The notes: generated by a model not told the origin, from the sequence alone. Counted from the stretch's first letter, positions 49,822 through 60,160 are shown. The stretch: DNA of 63,490 nt from an uncultured Sphingomonas sp. (GCA_913775315.1 CAJYIX010000011.1:1-63490), one strand, 5' to 3'. Made by a program: numbers and translations.

Positions 49822-51408
49822 TTATTCCACCGCGAGCATCGTGACCGACGCGGGCGGCAGCGTTACTGTAATTGCCCCGTTCGCGACGCTCCCCGCGATC
49901 GCTCGCGGCTTGACCACATCCGGCGCGGCGAAGCTGTTGAGGCTGTTGACCGCCGGCCCCGTCAGCACCTCGCCCGCCGCGCGCGTGGGCGTGGTGCCCG
50001 CCACCTTCGCCTCGATCGTCGCGGGCCGCGTCGGGTCGAGGTTGACGAGCGAGAGATATAGCTTTCCGTCGGTGGCCCGTGCCGCCACCGCATCGACGCG
50101 CGGCATGGCGAGGTCACCGTAACGATAGACGCCCGCGCCCACGTCCACCGGCACGGCCGTCGCGTCCTGGAACGGCAGGTACAGCTTGTGCACCCAGTAG
50201 GTCGGCGTCAGCACCATCTTCGGGCCGTCGGTCAGGATCATCGACTGGAGCACGTTGACCATCTGCGCGATATTGGCGACGCGCACGCGGGCGGCATGGC
50301 GCGCGAAGATGTTGAAGTTGAGCGCGGCGATCACCGCGTCGCGCACAGTATTCTGCTGCTGGAGGAAGCCGGGATTGGTGCCCGGCATCGGCGCGGCCCA
50401 CACGCCCCATTCGTCGACGACGAGCGCGACCTCCTTCTTCGGGTCGTAGCGGTCCATCACCTCGCTATGCTTGGCGATCAGCCCGTCCATGCCGAGCGTT
50501 TCCTTGACCAGCGTCGCATATTCCTTCTCGCCAAAATCGGTCGAGGAATAGCTGACCGGCCAGCCGCCCGTCGTATAGTTGTGGAGTGACAGCCCCTCGA
50601 TGTTCCAGGCCCAGTCGTGGGTCTTCCACGCCTTCATCACCGCCTCGGTATAGGCGGTGTCACCGGTGCCGGGGCCGACGGCAACGCGGCGCATCGCGCC
50701 CGGCGCCTTCTCGCGCTGGTCGGGGTGATAGTTGCGGATGAAGCGGGCATAGAGCTTCATCTGGTCGGTGTAGAAATCGGGCGTCATCGCGCCGCCGCAC
50801 GACCAGCTTTCGTTGCCGATCCCGAGGAACTTGACCTTCCACGGCGCCTTGCGGCCGTTCGCTGCGCGCTCCGCCCCTGCGCTGGTCGTCGCGGCGTCGC
50901 CGGTCATGTATTCGACCCAGTCGACCGCCTCTTTCACTGTCCCCGAGCCGATGTTGACCGAGACATAGGCCTCGGCCCCCACCTGCTGCGCGAAGTCCAT
51001 GAACTCGTGCGTGCCGAAGGCATTGGGTTCGGGCGCGTTGCCCCAGGCGGCGTTGACCTTGCGCGTGCGCTTGCCCTGCGGGCCGATGCCGTCGCGCCAG
51101 TGATATTCGTCGGCATAGCAGCCGCCCGGCCAGCGGACATTGGGCACGCGGATCGCGCGGAGCGCGGCGACCACGTCGCTGCGGATGCCGCGGACATTGG
51201 GAATCTTGGAATTGGCACCGACCCAGATGCCGCCATAGATGCCGGTGCCCAGATGCTCGGCGAACTGGCCGAAGATATCGCGCTCGATCTTTGCGCCGGG
51301 CCGGTCGGCCTGGACGGTGACGGGCACCGCCGCTTCCTGCGCCGCCGCCGGCCACGCCAGCACCAACGCGCAGGCGGCGAGGCCCGCGCGCAACATCGCC
51401 TTGGTCAT
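49822..51408 (-). CDS. Secreted alpha-L-arabinofuranosidase, GH51
   Basis: 528 residues. A signal peptide (MLRAGLAACALVLAWPAAAQ) precedes the catalytic barrel. GH51 marks are 'NVRWPGGCYADEYHWRDGIG', the acid/base Glu in 'KFLGIGNESWSCGGAMTPDF' and the nucleophile Glu in 'VALVVDEWGVWA'; 'NRKAPWKVKF'-like text precedes the first. It removes arabinose side chains from arabinoxylan or arabinan. The ATG at 51406-51408 follows GGGAGAG; an 18-codon longer frame is unlikely. It follows the sugar-acid dehydratase gene by 84 bases with a GC hairpin between. Confidence 0.93.
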   Translation of the reverse strand: MTKAMLRAGLAACALVLAWPAAAQEAAVPVTVQADRPGAKIERDIFGQFAEHLGTGIYGGIWVGANSKIPNVRGIRSDVVAALRAIRVPNVRWPGGCYADEYHWRDGIGPQGKRTRKVNAAWGNAPEPNAFGTHEFMDFAQQVGAEAYVSVNIGSGTVKEAVDWVEYMTGDAATTSAGAERAANGRKAPWKVKFLGIGNESWSCGGAMTPDFYTDQMKLYARFIRNYHPDQREKAPGAMRRVAVGPGTGDTAYTEAVMKAWKTHDWAWNIEGLSLHNYTTGGWPVSYSSTDFGEKEYATLVKETLGMDGLIAKHSEVMDRYDPKKEVALVVDEWGVWAAPMPGTNPGFLQQQNTVRDAVIAALNFNIFARHAARVRVANIAQMVNVLQSMILTDGPKMVLTPTYWVHKLYLPFQDATAVPVDVGAGVYRYGDLAMPRVDAVAARATDGKLYLSLVNLDPTRPATIEAKVAGTTPTRAAGEVLTGPAVNSLNSFAAPDVVKPRAIAGSVANGAITVTLPPASVTMLAVE

Positions 51409-51446
51409 CGTCGCTCTCCCGTTACGACCCGCCGTGGCAAGCCGGC

Positions 51447-51484
51447 GCGGCGCGCGCCCCAACCCCCGCCGGGACGCGCGCCGC
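51447..51484. repeat. GC-rich hairpin between the dehydratase and GH51 genes
   Basis: GCGGCGCGCG (51447-51456) pairs exactly with CGCGCGCCGC (51475-51484) around an 18-base loop. It lies 8 bases after the dehydratase stop and 38 bases before the GH51 start on the minus strand. It has no T run; mRNA processing or attenuation is possible. Confidence 0.4.
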
Positions 51485-51492
51485 GACGAAGG

Positions 51493-53304
51493 TCAATGGC
51501 TGTCGCGCGGCAGTCCCTTGGTCTGCGCGATCCGCTGGAACTGTTCCGCCCCTTCGAGGATCGCGCCGGTGGATAGCTGGCCGACCAGATCGCGCTGGAT
51601 CGCCTGCCACGGCGTCTGCGACGCCGGATACTGGTAGCCACCCTCGGCCTCCAGCGCACGGCGACGCTCGGCGAGCTCCTCGTCGGGCAGCAGGATGTCG
51701 GCGGTGAACTTGCGAAGGTCGATTCGCACGCGGTCGCCGGTGCGCAGGAGGGCAAGGCCGCCCATCGCCGCCGCCTCTGGGCTGGCGTTGAGGATTGAGG
51801 GGCTGCCGCTCGTCCCCGACTGGCGCCCGTCGCCGATGCAGGGCAAGCTGTTGACCCCGTCGGCGATCAGATAGGCGGGCGGGCGCATGTTCACGACCTC
51901 CGCCGCGCCCGGATAGCCGATCGGGCCGGCGCCGCGCATGATGAGCAGCGTCTCGGGCGTGATGCCGAGCGCGGGGTCGTCGATCGAGTGGTGATATTGC
52001 TCCGGCCCGTCGAACACCACGACCGGGCCCTCGAATGCGTCGGGATCGTCGGGGTTCGACAGGTAACGCTGGCGAAACTCGTCGGAGATCACCGACAGCT
52101 TCATGATCGCGGCGTCGAACAGGTTGCCGCTCAGCACTGCGAACCCCGCCTTTTCGAGGAGCGGCGTGTCGAAGCGGCGGATGACCTTGTCGTCCTCGAT
52201 CTCGGCCTTGCGGCAATTGTCGCCGATCGTGCGGCCGTTGACGGTCAGCGCGCCCTCTTCGATCAGGCCCGCGCCCATCAGCTGCGCGACCACCGCGGGG
52301 ACACCGCCCGCGCGGTAATAATCCTCGCCCAGATACTCGCCGGCGGGCTGGAGATTGACCAGCAGCGGCAAGTCGAGGCCGTAGGCCTGCCAATCCTCGA
52401 TCGGCAGGTCGACGCCGATATGCCTAGCGATCGCGGCCAGGTGGATGGGCGCGTTGGTCGAGCCGCCGATCGCGGTGTTGACGCGGATCGCGTTGATGAA
52501 GGCTTCCTTGGTCAGGATGTCGGAGGGCTTCAGGTCCTCATGCACCATCTCGACGATGCGGCGGCCGGTGCGCCAGGCGGATTCCTGCCGGTCGCGATAG
52601 GGGGCGGGGATCGCCGCGGAGCCCGGCAGCGACATGCCCAGCGCCTCGGTCAGCGAATTCATCGTCGTCGCCGTGCCCATCGTGTTGCAATAGCCGGTCG
52701 AGGGGGCGGAGGAGGCGACGAGCTTGATGAACTGCTCGTCGTCGATCTCTCCGGCGGCGAGGAGCTGGCGCGCCTTCCACACGATGGTGCCGGAGCCGGT
52801 CCGCTCGCCCTTGAACCAGCCGTTGAGCATCGGTCCGACCGACAGCGCGATCGCCGGGATGTTGACGGTGGCGGCCGCCATCAGCGCCGCGGGCGTCGTC
52901 TTGTCGCAGCCGATCGTCAGGACGACGCCGTCCATCGGATAGCCGTAGATCGCCTCGACCATGCCCAGATAGGCGAGGTTGCGGTCGAGGCCCGGCGTCG
53001 GCCGCTTGCCCGTTTCCTGGATCGGGTGGACGGGAAACTCGAGCGGGATGCCGCCCATCTCGATGATGCCAGCGCGCACCCGCTCGGCAAGGACGAGGTG
53101 GTGGCGGTTGCAGGGCGACAGGTCGCTGCCCGTCTGGGCGATGCCGATGATCGGCTTGCCTGACCGCAACTCCTCCAGGCTCAGCCCGTAGTTGAGGTAC
53201 CGCTCGAGATAGAGCGCGGTCATGTCGACATTCTCGGGATTGTCGAACCAGGCGCGCGAGCGCAGCTTGCGGGTGTTGGGATCGGTCATGGGCGTGGCTG
53301 TCAC
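51493..53304 (-). CDS. IlvD/Edd-family sugar-acid dehydratase (arabinonate/xylonate dehydratase)
   Basis: 603 residues. Dehydrates a pentonate to the 2-keto-3-deoxy acid. Iron-sulfur Cys residues are in '[14 protein letters not shown]', '[17 protein letters not shown]' and '[17 protein letters not shown]', the family's invariant three. '[16 protein letters not shown]'-like '[20 protein letters not shown]' and '[20 protein letters not shown]' point to the sugar-acid branch (XylD, AraC of oxidative pathways) rather than to IlvD. A GTG at 53302-53304 overlaps the galM stop as GTGA; ATG at 53287-53289 is an alternative. Arabinonate versus xylonate cannot be settled; the GH51 and AraD1 context slightly favours arabinonate. 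Confidence 0.85.
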   Translation of the reverse strand: MTATPMTDPNTRKLRSRAWFDNPENVDMTALYLERYLNYGLSLEELRSGKPIIGIAQTGSDLSPCNRHHLVLAERVRAGIIEMGGIPLEFPVHPIQETGKRPTPGLDRNLAYLGMVEAIYGYPMDGVVLTIGCDKTTPAALMAAATVNIPAIALSVGPMLNGWFKGERTGSGTIVWKARQLLAAGEIDDEQFIKLVASSAPSTGYCNTMGTATTMNSLTEALGMSLPGSAAIPAPYRDRQESAWRTGRRIVEMVHEDLKPSDILTKEAFINAIRVNTAIGGSTNAPIHLAAIARHIGVDLPIEDWQAYGLDLPLLVNLQPAGEYLGEDYYRAGGVPAVVAQLMGAGLIEEGALTVNGRTIGDNCRKAEIEDDKVIRRFDTPLLEKAGFAVLSGNLFDAAIMKLSVISDEFRQRYLSNPDDPDAFEGPVVVFDGPEQYHHSIDDPALGITPETLLIMRGAGPIGYPGAAEVVNMRPPAYLIADGVNSLPCIGDGRQSGTSGSPSILNASPEAAAMGGLALLRTGDRVRIDLRKFTADILLPDEELAERRRALEAEGGYQYPASQTPWQAIQRDLVGQLSTGAILEGAEQFQRIAQTKGLPRDSH

Positions 53305-54434
53305 TTCCGGGTGGTCAGGCGATAGATCATCACGTGGCGATAGGGCTTGCCCGGATCGACGCGCGGCGAGGCGAAATCGGGCTTGTTCGGCGCATCGGGG
53401 AATTTCTGCGGTTCGAGCGCGATGCCGTCGCCCTGGCGATAGGCATGGCCGCCCTTGCCCGAGACCGACCCGTCGAGGAAGTTGCCGGTGTAGAATTGCA
53501 CGCCCGGCTCGGTCGTCAGTACCTCCAACACGCGGCCCGATTTCGGGTCCTCCAGCCGCGCGGCGAGCTGCGGCGTCGCGGTCTGCCCCTTGTCGAGCGC
53601 GAAATTATGGTCGTAGCCGGTGCCGAGCACGATCTGCTCGTCGCGCCGGTCGCGCAGCCCCTCGGCGATCAGGCGGGGGCGGGTGAAGTCGAACACGCTG
53701 CCCGCGACCGCGCGCCGCTCGCCCGTGGGGATCAGCGTCGCGTCGACCGGCGTGTACGCCTTGGCCGGGATCGTCAGCACATGGTCCGACGTGCCCGCCG
53801 GCGCGCCTTCGCCCGCCAGGTTGAACAGCGCGTGGTTGGTCATGTTGGCGATGGTCGGCTTGGTCGTCTTCAGATCATAGGTGATCGTCAGGTTGCTCGC
53901 CTCGTCCAGCGTATAGGTGACGGTGACGTCCGCCCGGCCCGGATAACCCTGGTCGCCATCGGGGCTGGTGTGCGCGAGGACCAGCTTCGCGGTCGGGCCG
54001 CTCGCGACCGAGACGATGCGCCAGTTCGCCTTGTCGAACCCCTTGATCCCGCCGTGGAGCGAATTGGTCTTGTCGTTGAGCGTCAGCTGGTACCGCTTGC
54101 CGTCCAGGCTGAACTGCCCACCCTTGATGCGGTTGGCATAGCGGCCGACGGTGACGCCGAAATAGTTCGGCACCTTCTCATATTGTTCGGCGGTGTCGTA
54201 GCCCAAGGTCACGTCGGCGCGCTTGCCCGCGCGATCGGGGCCGATCAGTGCCTGCAGCGTCGCGCCATAGGTGATGATCCGCGCCTCGACCCCGCGCTTG
54301 TTCTTCAGCGACACGATCTCGACCGGGCTGCCATCGGCGAGCGTGCCGAACGGCTTGCGCTCGGCATCAGCGGCGATCGCCGGCATCGCGGCGGTGGCAA
54401 GCAGGAGCGCGGCTCCCAATCGGATCGTCTTCAT
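53301..54434 (-). CDS. galM: Aldose 1-epimerase (galactose mutarotase family), exported
   Basis: 377 residues with a signal peptide ([16 protein letters not shown]). It interconverts alpha and beta anomers of sugars such as xylose, arabinose or galactose. Marks are '[20 protein letters not shown]', '[15 protein letters not shown]', '[12 protein letters not shown]' with catalytic His, '[14 protein letters not shown]', and the catalytic Glu in '[14 protein letters not shown]'. Exported forms are frequent in polysaccharide loci. The ATG at 54432-54434 has a GGGAGGAAT site. Upstream lies a GTCCGAC operator-like site; downstream the dehydratase start overlaps. Confidence 0.92.
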   Translation of the reverse strand: MKTIRLGAALLLATAAMPAIAADAERKPFGTLADGSPVEIVSLKNKRGVEARIITYGATLQALIGPDRAGKRADVTLGYDTAEQYEKVPNYFGVTVGRYANRIKGGQFSLDGKRYQLTLNDKTNSLHGGIKGFDKANWRIVSVASGPTAKLVLAHTSPDGDQGYPGRADVTVTYTLDEASNLTITYDLKTTKPTIANMTNHALFNLAGEGAPAGTSDHVLTIPAKAYTPVDATLIPTGERRAVAGSVFDFTRPRLIAEGLRDRRDEQIVLGTGYDHNFALDKGQTATPQLAARLEDPKSGRVLEVLTTEPGVQFYTGNFLDGSVSGKGGHAYRQGDGIALEPQKFPDAPNKPDFASPRVDPGKPYRHVMIYRLTTRK

Positions 54435-54469
54435 CTAATTCCTCCCGCGCGGCCACTCGGCCTTAGCTT

Positions 54470-54485
54470 ATAAGTCCGACAATAG
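54470..54485. promoter_or_regulatory. Proposed GntR operator upstream of galM-dehydratase
   Basis: ATAAGTCCGACAATAG lies 36 bases before the galM ATG (minus strand) in a 73-base gap. It aligns base for base with the sites at 61256 and 63011 in the core AG(T/A)CCGACAAT. A second palindrome, AAGCGCTT, with LacI-operator-like core, follows at 54493-54500. Confidence 0.5.
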
Positions 54486-54507
54486 AACGGACAAGCGCTT
54501 CCCGCAA

Positions 54508-56139
54508 TCAATGCGTGTATGCGAACGGTCCGATCACCGTCCCCACGAACCCGCCCGCGCGATTGGTGCTGAGGAAGCGCGCGTCGAGCCCCGCCTTCAG
54601 TGTCCGCGTCGTGCCGCCTGCGCCATAGTCGAACGCCATCGTGCCCCCGTTCGCGCGGATCGTCAGCGTGACGGGCCGGCGCGGATCGACCGGCGCCGAG
54701 GCGACCAGCTTCTCCTCGCCCTTGTCGCGAGTATAGAGCGCGACCTGTGGCTTGCCGGCGATCCGCGTCACCCCGAAGAACAGGTTGGACTGATCGCTCT
54801 GTATCGCGGCGAGCCCTGCGCGGTCGCCGTCCTTCATGGGCGCGAAGGTGACGGTGGTGCTGACGGTCGCGACATGATGCTGCTGGCGGCGGCCGAGAAA
54901 GGCGGGGACGCCCTTCTGATCGCCGAGCGCCGCGCCGCCCTTGAGCACCAGATCACCGCGGTCGAGCCGCCAAAAATTCGCCTTCGGCGTCCGCACGCCG
55001 ATCCACTGCATGCCGAGTTTCGGACCATCGAACGCGTCGACATAGCCGAAGTCGCCGCTGGTCGGCAGCGTCGGCGCGGGGCCGGCGGGCAGGCGGGGCT
55101 TGGCGACGACGTGCGGGATCGGCTTGCCGGGATCGAGGATGACGGGCCAGCCGTCCCTCCACGTCACCGGCAGCAGGAACGTCTCGCGCCCGATATTGTA
55201 GAAGTCGCCCTCATAAGGCCGCGTCGCGAGGAACGTCGCCCACCAGTCGCCGCTCTGCGTCTGGACAAGCGTCGCATGGCCCGCCGAGGTGATCGGATCG
55301 GGCCGCGCGGGGTCGAGATCGCGCTGCGTCAGGATCGGGTTCCTGTCCCACGGCACATAGGGGCCGGTCAGCGCCTTCGACCGGAACACGACCTGCGAAT
55401 GATTGACGCTGGTCCCGCCCTCCGCCGCGGTCAGATAGTACCAGCCGTCCTTCTTGAAGATGTGCGGCCCCTCGATCCAGACCGGCTTCTTGGACAGGTC
55501 GACCCCGCCGTTGACGAGCTCGGTCGACGGGCCGACCATCCTGCCCGCGCGCCAGTCATATTCCTGGATCCAGATCGCGCGGTGCCCGTCGTAGCGGGAT
55601 GGCTCGCTCGGTGCGCGGTTGTTGACGATGTAGGCGCGGTCGCCCTCCCAAGTGATCGATGGGTCGATGCCCTCGAACGGAAGCCAGATCGGGTCGGACC
55701 ACGGCCCCGCCGGGTCCTTCGCCGTGATGACGAAATTGCCCTTACAGTCGACGCAGGTGTTGACGATGTAGAACGTCCCCGCGTGGAACGAGATGTCGGG
55801 CGCGAACACCCCGCGCGACACCGCCAGCCCCGAAAAGTCGAGCTGCCCCGGCCGGTCGATCGCGTTGCCGATCTGCGTCCAGTTGACGAGGTCGCGCGAC
55901 TTGAAGATCGGCAGGCCCGGATAATGGGTGAAGGAGGAGAGGACGAGGTAGTAATCCTCGCCCACCCGCGTGATCGAGGGGTCGGGATAATAGCCCGACA
56001 GGATCGGGTTGCGATATTCGCCGGTCTTGGGCACCGCGCGCTCGATCGAGCGGCCTTCGTACCGGAAGTCGGCGAAGCGCGCCTCCTGAGCGGCAGCGGG
56101 CGCGGCGGCGGCGAGCGCGGTGAGCAGCAGGGCGCGCAT
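54508..56139 (-). CDS. Secreted GH43 beta-xylosidase/arabinofuranosidase with C-terminal sandwich
   Basis: 543 residues. Signal peptide (MRALLLTALAAAAPAAAQ). The five-bladed propeller starts at 'YRNPILSGYYPDPSI' with the catalytic base Asp, then has the pKa-setting Asp in 'PFEGIDPSITWEGD' and the general-acid Glu in 'VWIEGPHIFKKDGWYYLTAA'. A beta-sandwich domain follows after about residue 350 ('DAFDGPKLGMQWIGVRTP', 'NLFFGVTRIAGKPQVALYTR'), the usual arrangement of larger GH43 xylosidases. It would cut xylo-oligosaccharides outside the cytoplasm. It is separated from xylA by an intrinsic terminator with only about 20 bases between. Confidence 0.92.
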   Translation of the reverse strand: MRALLLTALAAAAPAAAQEARFADFRYEGRSIERAVPKTGEYRNPILSGYYPDPSITRVGEDYYLVLSSFTHYPGLPIFKSRDLVNWTQIGNAIDRPGQLDFSGLAVSRGVFAPDISFHAGTFYIVNTCVDCKGNFVITAKDPAGPWSDPIWLPFEGIDPSITWEGDRAYIVNNRAPSEPSRYDGHRAIWIQEYDWRAGRMVGPSTELVNGGVDLSKKPVWIEGPHIFKKDGWYYLTAAEGGTSVNHSQVVFRSKALTGPYVPWDRNPILTQRDLDPARPDPITSAGHATLVQTQSGDWWATFLATRPYEGDFYNIGRETFLLPVTWRDGWPVILDPGKPIPHVVAKPRLPAGPAPTLPTSGDFGYVDAFDGPKLGMQWIGVRTPKANFWRLDRGDLVLKGGAALGDQKGVPAFLGRRQQHHVATVSTTVTFAPMKDGDRAGLAAIQSDQSNLFFGVTRIAGKPQVALYTRDKGEEKLVASAPVDPRRPVTLTIRANGGTMAFDYGAGGTTRTLKAGLDARFLSTNRAGGFVGTVIGPFAYTH

Positions 56140-56160
56140 CGGCGATCCTTTCGGGAAATG

Positions 56161-56190
56161 AAAAGGGGCCGCGGTGTTCGCCGCGGCCCC
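56161..56190 (-). terminator. Intrinsic terminator after xylA, just before the GH43 gene
   Basis: GGGGCCGCGG-CGAACA-CCGCGGCCCC on the minus strand is a perfect 10-base stem, followed by TTTTCATTT. It is 8 bases after the xylA stop and its T run ends about 21 bases before the GH43 start codon. As there is no room for a separate promoter, some read-through must supply the GH43 message. Confidence 0.8.
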
Positions 56191-56197
56191 GAACGCC

Positions 56198-57508
56198 TCA
56201 GACGAAGCGGTTGATGAGGTTTTCCAGCCGCTCCTGCTGGCCCGACTTGTGGGCGGGCTTCAGGTCGCGTTCCACCGCCAGGTCGGCGATGCCGGCCAGG
56301 TCGAGATTGGCGATCTCGCCGCCCAGCCCCTCGGTCCAGCCGGCATAGCGCTTGGCCTTGATCGCATCGACGCGGCCGTCCTCGATGATCGCGGCGGCGT
56401 TGAGCAGGCCCTTCGCCACGGTGTCGATGCCGCCGATATGGCCGTAGAACAGGTCGACCGCATCGACCGACTGGCGACGCACCTTGGCATCGAAGTTGAA
56501 GCCGCCGGTGGTGAACCCGCCCGCGCGGATCACCTCGAGCATCGCCAGCGTCAGTTCCTCGACGGAGTTCGGAAACTGGTCGGTGTCCCAGCCATTCTGG
56601 TGGTCGCCGCGATTGGCGTCGATCGACCCGAAGATACCGAGCGCTGACGCCATCGCCAGCTCATGCTCGAAGGTGTGGCCCGACAGCGTCGCGTGGTTCG
56701 CCTCGATGTTCACCGCGACCTCGTTCTCGAGGCCGAAGCGCTTGAGGAAGCCGTACACGGTGGCGGTGTCGAAGTCGTACTGGTGCTTGGTCGGCTCGTG
56801 CGGCTTGGGTTCGATCAGGATCGTGCCCTTGAAGCCGATCTTGTGCTTGTGCTCGACCACTAGGCTGAGGAAGCGGCCGAAATTGTCCATTTCTCGGCGA
56901 AGGTCGGTGTTGAGCAGCGTCTCGTACCCCTCGCGGCCGCCCCACAGGACGTAGTTCTCGCCGCCGAGGCGATGCGTCGCCTCCAGCACGTCGCGGACCT
57001 GCATCGCGGCGAAGGCATAGACTTCCGGATCGGGGCTTGTCGCCGCGCCCGCGGCAAAGCGCGGGTGGCTGAACAGGTTGGCGGTGCCCCACAGGAGCTT
57101 GCGCCCGCTAGACGCCTGAAGCGCCTCCAGATGGTCGACCGCCTCGGCTAGGTGGCGGCGGTGCGAGGTCACATCCTGCGCATCGGCCATCACGTCGACG
57201 TCGTGGAAGCAGTAATAGGGCACGTCCATCTTCGTGAAGAAGTCGAACGCCGCCTCGCGCTTCATCGCCGCCGCGGCGTTGTCGTTGGCGCCGGCGTGCC
57301 AGGGGCGGTTGAACGTGCCGCCGCCGAACACGTCGCTGCCCGGCCAGCAGAAGGTGTGCCAGAAGCAGAGCGCGAAGCGGAGATGGTCCTCCATCCGTTT
57401 GCCGAGGACGACGCGGTCCTTGTCATAGAAGCGGAAGGCGAGTTCGTTGTCGCTGTCCGGACCTTCATATTTGATCGTCGGGATGTCGGCGAAGAAGTCG
57501 GTGGCCAT
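56198..57508 (-). CDS. xylA: Xylose isomerase
   Basis: 436 residues. It converts D-xylose to D-xylulose in the cytoplasm. Metal and substrate residues are in '[14 protein letters not shown]', '[20 protein letters not shown]' (Glu ligand), '[19 protein letters not shown]' and '[20 protein letters not shown]'. '[14 protein letters not shown]' and '[13 protein letters not shown]' complete the class II signature. The ATG at 57506-57508 overlaps the xylB stop by one base (TAATG). A longer open frame upstream is the antisense-free shadow of xylB and is not used. Confidence 0.96.
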   Translation of the reverse strand: MATDFFADIPTIKYEGPDSDNELAFRFYDKDRVVLGKRMEDHLRFALCFWHTFCWPGSDVFGGGTFNRPWHAGANDNAAAAMKREAAFDFFTKMDVPYYCFHDVDVMADAQDVTSHRRHLAEAVDHLEALQASSGRKLLWGTANLFSHPRFAAGAATSPDPEVYAFAAMQVRDVLEATHRLGGENYVLWGGREGYETLLNTDLRREMDNFGRFLSLVVEHKHKIGFKGTILIEPKPHEPTKHQYDFDTATVYGFLKRFGLENEVAVNIEANHATLSGHTFEHELAMASALGIFGSIDANRGDHQNGWDTDQFPNSVEELTLAMLEVIRAGGFTTGGFNFDAKVRRQSVDAVDLFYGHIGGIDTVAKGLLNAAAIIEDGRVDAIKAKRYAGWTEGLGGEIANLDLAGIADLAVERDLKPAHKSGQQERLENLINRFV

Positions 57509-58956
57509 TAGATGCTCCTGGGCGTGATGCGGGGATAGGCGGCGCGGAAGGCCGCCAGCTTGGGGGCGAAACGCTCGACCAGTTCGGGGTCGGGCGCGAT
57601 GGTGTGGCTGGTGGTCAGCTTGGTGCAGACGGCGGCCGGATCGCCGCCGTCGACCGCCAGCTGCGCAAGCCGCGCGGCACCGAGCGCCGGGCCGACCTCG
57701 CCGCCCTGGGCATAGACGAGTTCGACGTTCAGCGCCGCGGCCAGCGTCTGGCCCCAGTAGCGAGAGCGCGCGCCGCCGCCGATCACCGACAGGCGGGTGA
57801 GATCGGTGCCCGCCTCGCGCAGCACCTCCACGCCGTCGGCGAGCGCAAAGGCGACGCCCTCGAGCACCGCCTGCGCCAGCCGTTCGGGCGTGGTGTCGTG
57901 GTCGAGGCCAAGGAAACCGCCGCGCACTTCCGCATCGTTGTGCGGGGTGCGCTCGCCCGACAGATAGGGGAGGAAGAGTTCGGGGCCGCAGGCGGGGCCG
58001 ACGCTCTCGGCGCGTGCGAACAGTTCGGCCGCACCGCTCGTACCGGTGAGCCGTGCGACCCAGTCGATGCAGGCGGCGGCCGACAGATGCACCGCCATCT
58101 GGTGCCACATGCCGGGCATGCAGTGGCAAAAGGCATGGACGGCGCGCGCCGGATTGGGGCGGAAGTCCCTCGTCGCGACGAAGATCACGCCTGAGGTGCC
58201 GAGCGAGAGCAGCGCGTCGCCATCCTCGACCACGCCGACGCCCGCCGCACCCGCGGCATTGTCGCCGCCGCCGCCCGCGACGGGCACGCGCTCCATGCCC
58301 CACGCCTCGGCCACCTCGGCGCGCAGGATGCCCGAGACCGCCGACCCCTCGACCAGCCGCGGCATATGCTCGCGCGACAGGCCGGTGGCGGCGAGGATCG
58401 CGTCCGACCAGTCACGCGCGGCGACATCGAGCCACAGCGTACCGGCCGAATCGGACATGTCCGACACCTTCTCGCCGGTCATGCGCAGCCGCACCTCGTC
58501 CTTCGGCAGCAGCACGGTGCGCGTCGCGGCGAAGGTTTCGGGCTCGTGATCGCGGACCCACATCAGCTTGGGCGCGGTGAAGCCCGGCATGGCGAGGTTG
58601 CCGGCCACCGCATGCAGGTCCGGGACCGCCGCCTCCAGCGCCTTGCACTCGGCCTCGCTGCGCCCGTCGTTCCAGAGGATCGCGGGGCGGAGCGGCCGGT
58701 CGTCCCCGCCGAGCAGCGTCGCGCCGTGCATCTGCCCGGCGATGCCGATGCCGCGGACGGCGCGGCGCACCGCCGGGTCGATCGCCCGCACGGCCGCCTG
58801 CGTCGCGTCCCACCATGCGTCGGGATGCTGCTCCGACCACAGCGGATGCGGCCGCTGGACGGTGAGCGCCGCCACCCCGGTGGCCACGACGCCGCCGCGC
58901 TCGTCCAGCGCGACGGCCTTGACCCCCGAGGTGCCGATATCGATGCCGAGGAACAT
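57508..58956 (-). CDS. xylB: Xylulokinase
   Basis: 482 residues. It phosphorylates D-xylulose to xylulose 5-phosphate for the pentose phosphate route. FGGY kinase features are '[20 protein letters not shown]', '[19 protein letters not shown]', '[14 protein letters not shown]' with the substrate Asp, '[18 protein letters not shown]' and '[15 protein letters not shown]' for ATP. I chose ATG at 58954-58956 with AAGGCGGG just upstream; the longer frame adds residues without similarity. It starts 8 bases after the GH43 stop, so it belongs to the same transcript. Confidence 0.96.
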   Translation of the reverse strand: MFLGIDIGTSGVKAVALDERGGVVATGVAALTVQRPHPLWSEQHPDAWWDATQAAVRAIDPAVRRAVRGIGIAGQMHGATLLGGDDRPLRPAILWNDGRSEAECKALEAAVPDLHAVAGNLAMPGFTAPKLMWVRDHEPETFAATRTVLLPKDEVRLRMTGEKVSDMSDSAGTLWLDVAARDWSDAILAATGLSREHMPRLVEGSAVSGILRAEVAEAWGMERVPVAGGGGDNAAGAAGVGVVEDGDALLSLGTSGVIFVATRDFRPNPARAVHAFCHCMPGMWHQMAVHLSAAACIDWVARLTGTSGAAELFARAESVGPACGPELFLPYLSGERTPHNDAEVRGGFLGLDHDTTPERLAQAVLEGVAFALADGVEVLREAGTDLTRLSVIGGGARSRYWGQTLAAALNVELVYAQGGEVGPALGAARLAQLAVDGGDPAAVCTKLTTSHTIAPDPELVERFAPKLAAFRAAYPRITPRSI

Positions 58957-58964
58957 GGCCCGCC

Positions 58965-60119
58965 TTACTTCACGAACGGGTCGATGGTCTGGATCGACCC
59001 GTCGGGATTGTATTTGAGCTCGGTCATCTTGACGTTGCGCAGGCGCGTGTCGCCCGACAGCTGCACGTCGTGATAGAACAGCCACCACTTGCCCTTCCAT
59101 TCGACGATCGAATGGTGGCTGGTCCAGCCGTTGACCGGCTTCAGCACCTGCCCGCGATAGGTGTAGGGGCCATAGACGTTGTCGCTGGTGGCATAGACGA
59201 TGTTGTGCGTGTCGCCGGTCGAATAGCTCAGATAATATTTGCCGTTATACTTGTGCAGCCACGACCCCTCGAAGAAGCGGCGCTGCGTATCGCCGCCGAG
59301 CAGCGGCTTGCCCGCCTCATCAACGATCTTCACGTCGCGCGGGGCCTCGGCAAATTCGGTGAGGTCGCCGTTCATCTTCGCGATCTTTGGCGAGAGCGCC
59401 GGCTCGTTCGGTTTTTCGAGATCGGTCTTCGACCCGTTCGGATCGTACTTGCCGCTGACGTTGCGCTGAAGCTGCCCGCCCCAGATTCCGCCGAAGATCA
59501 GATAGCTTTCGCCGCCCTGATCCATGAACAGCGTCGGGTCCATCGAGAAGCTGCCCTTGATGGGCTCCGGGTTCGCCTTGAACGGGCCGACCGGCGACTT
59601 GGACGTGGCGACGCCGATGCGGAACGCGCCCTGCTTATCCTTGGCGGGGAAGTAGAGGTAGTAAGTGCCGTTCTTGAACGCGGCATCGGGCGCCCACATC
59701 TGCTGGCTGGCCCAGGGCACGTCCTTCACGTCGAGCGCGACGGGGTGGACGGTGGTCTTGCCGCCGGGCTCATCCATGCTGAGCACGCGATAGTCGCGCA
59801 TCTCGAAATGGCTGCCGAGATCGTCTTCCTTCGCCGGGCCGTCGATGTCGTGGCTGCCATAGACGTAGAGCTTGCCGTCGCCCCAGACATGCGCGGAGGG
59901 GTCGGCGGTGAAGATCTCGGTCGTCAGCGGCTGCGACAGATATTTGCGGCCGTCGGGGCCCGTCGCGTCGGCGCTGGCATTGGTCGTCGGCACCTCGCCC
60001 GCGGTTTCATTGTCGGCGGCGGCAGCGGTGTCGTTGCCCGCCTGCGGCGCGGCGCCCGAACAGGCGGCAAGGGCAAGCGCGATCGCGCTCACGGCAAGGC
60101 TAAGGGGAGCTCGCATCAT
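58965..60119 (-). CDS. Lipoprotein GH43-family glycoside hydrolase
   Basis: 384 residues. A lipobox is seen in 'AIALALAACSGAAP', so the enzyme is membrane-anchored with a Ala/Asn/Asp/Thr-rich spacer of about 50 residues. The propeller begins at 'EIFTADPSAHVWGDGKLYVY' (catalytic Asp), with 'GSFSMDPTLFMDQGGESYL' (Asp) and 'RRFFEGSWLHKYNGKYYLSY' (acid Glu). This pattern is near that of arabinoxylan-type GH43 and related enzymes; xylosidase or arabinofuranosidase are both possible. ATG at 60117-60119 has GGAGAGGA upstream. Upstream gap contains a LacI-type operator-like palindrome. Confidence 0.9.
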   Translation of the reverse strand: MMRAPLSLAVSAIALALAACSGAAPQAGNDTAAAADNETAGEVPTTNASADATGPDGRKYLSQPLTTEIFTADPSAHVWGDGKLYVYGSHDIDGPAKEDDLGSHFEMRDYRVLSMDEPGGKTTVHPVALDVKDVPWASQQMWAPDAAFKNGTYYLYFPAKDKQGAFRIGVATSKSPVGPFKANPEPIKGSFSMDPTLFMDQGGESYLIFGGIWGGQLQRNVSGKYDPNGSKTDLEKPNEPALSPKIAKMNGDLTEFAEAPRDVKIVDEAGKPLLGGDTQRRFFEGSWLHKYNGKYYLSYSTGDTHNIVYATSDNVYGPYTYRGQVLKPVNGWTSHHSIVEWKGKWWLFYHDVQLSGDTRLRNVKMTELKYNPDGSIQTIDPFVK

Positions 60120-60160
60120 TCATCCTCTCCTGTCTTGCGGTCGCTGCCGCATCGCTTGGC

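Noticed and set aside
54511-56214. Long plus-strand frame opposite the GH43 gene
   Set aside because: Shadow of the GH43 gene, whose catalytic residues and signal peptide are clear.
57509-58303. Upstream extension of the xylA frame giving a 701-residue fusion
   Set aside because: The extra part is the out-of-frame reading of xylB; xylA begins at the TAATG junction at 57508.
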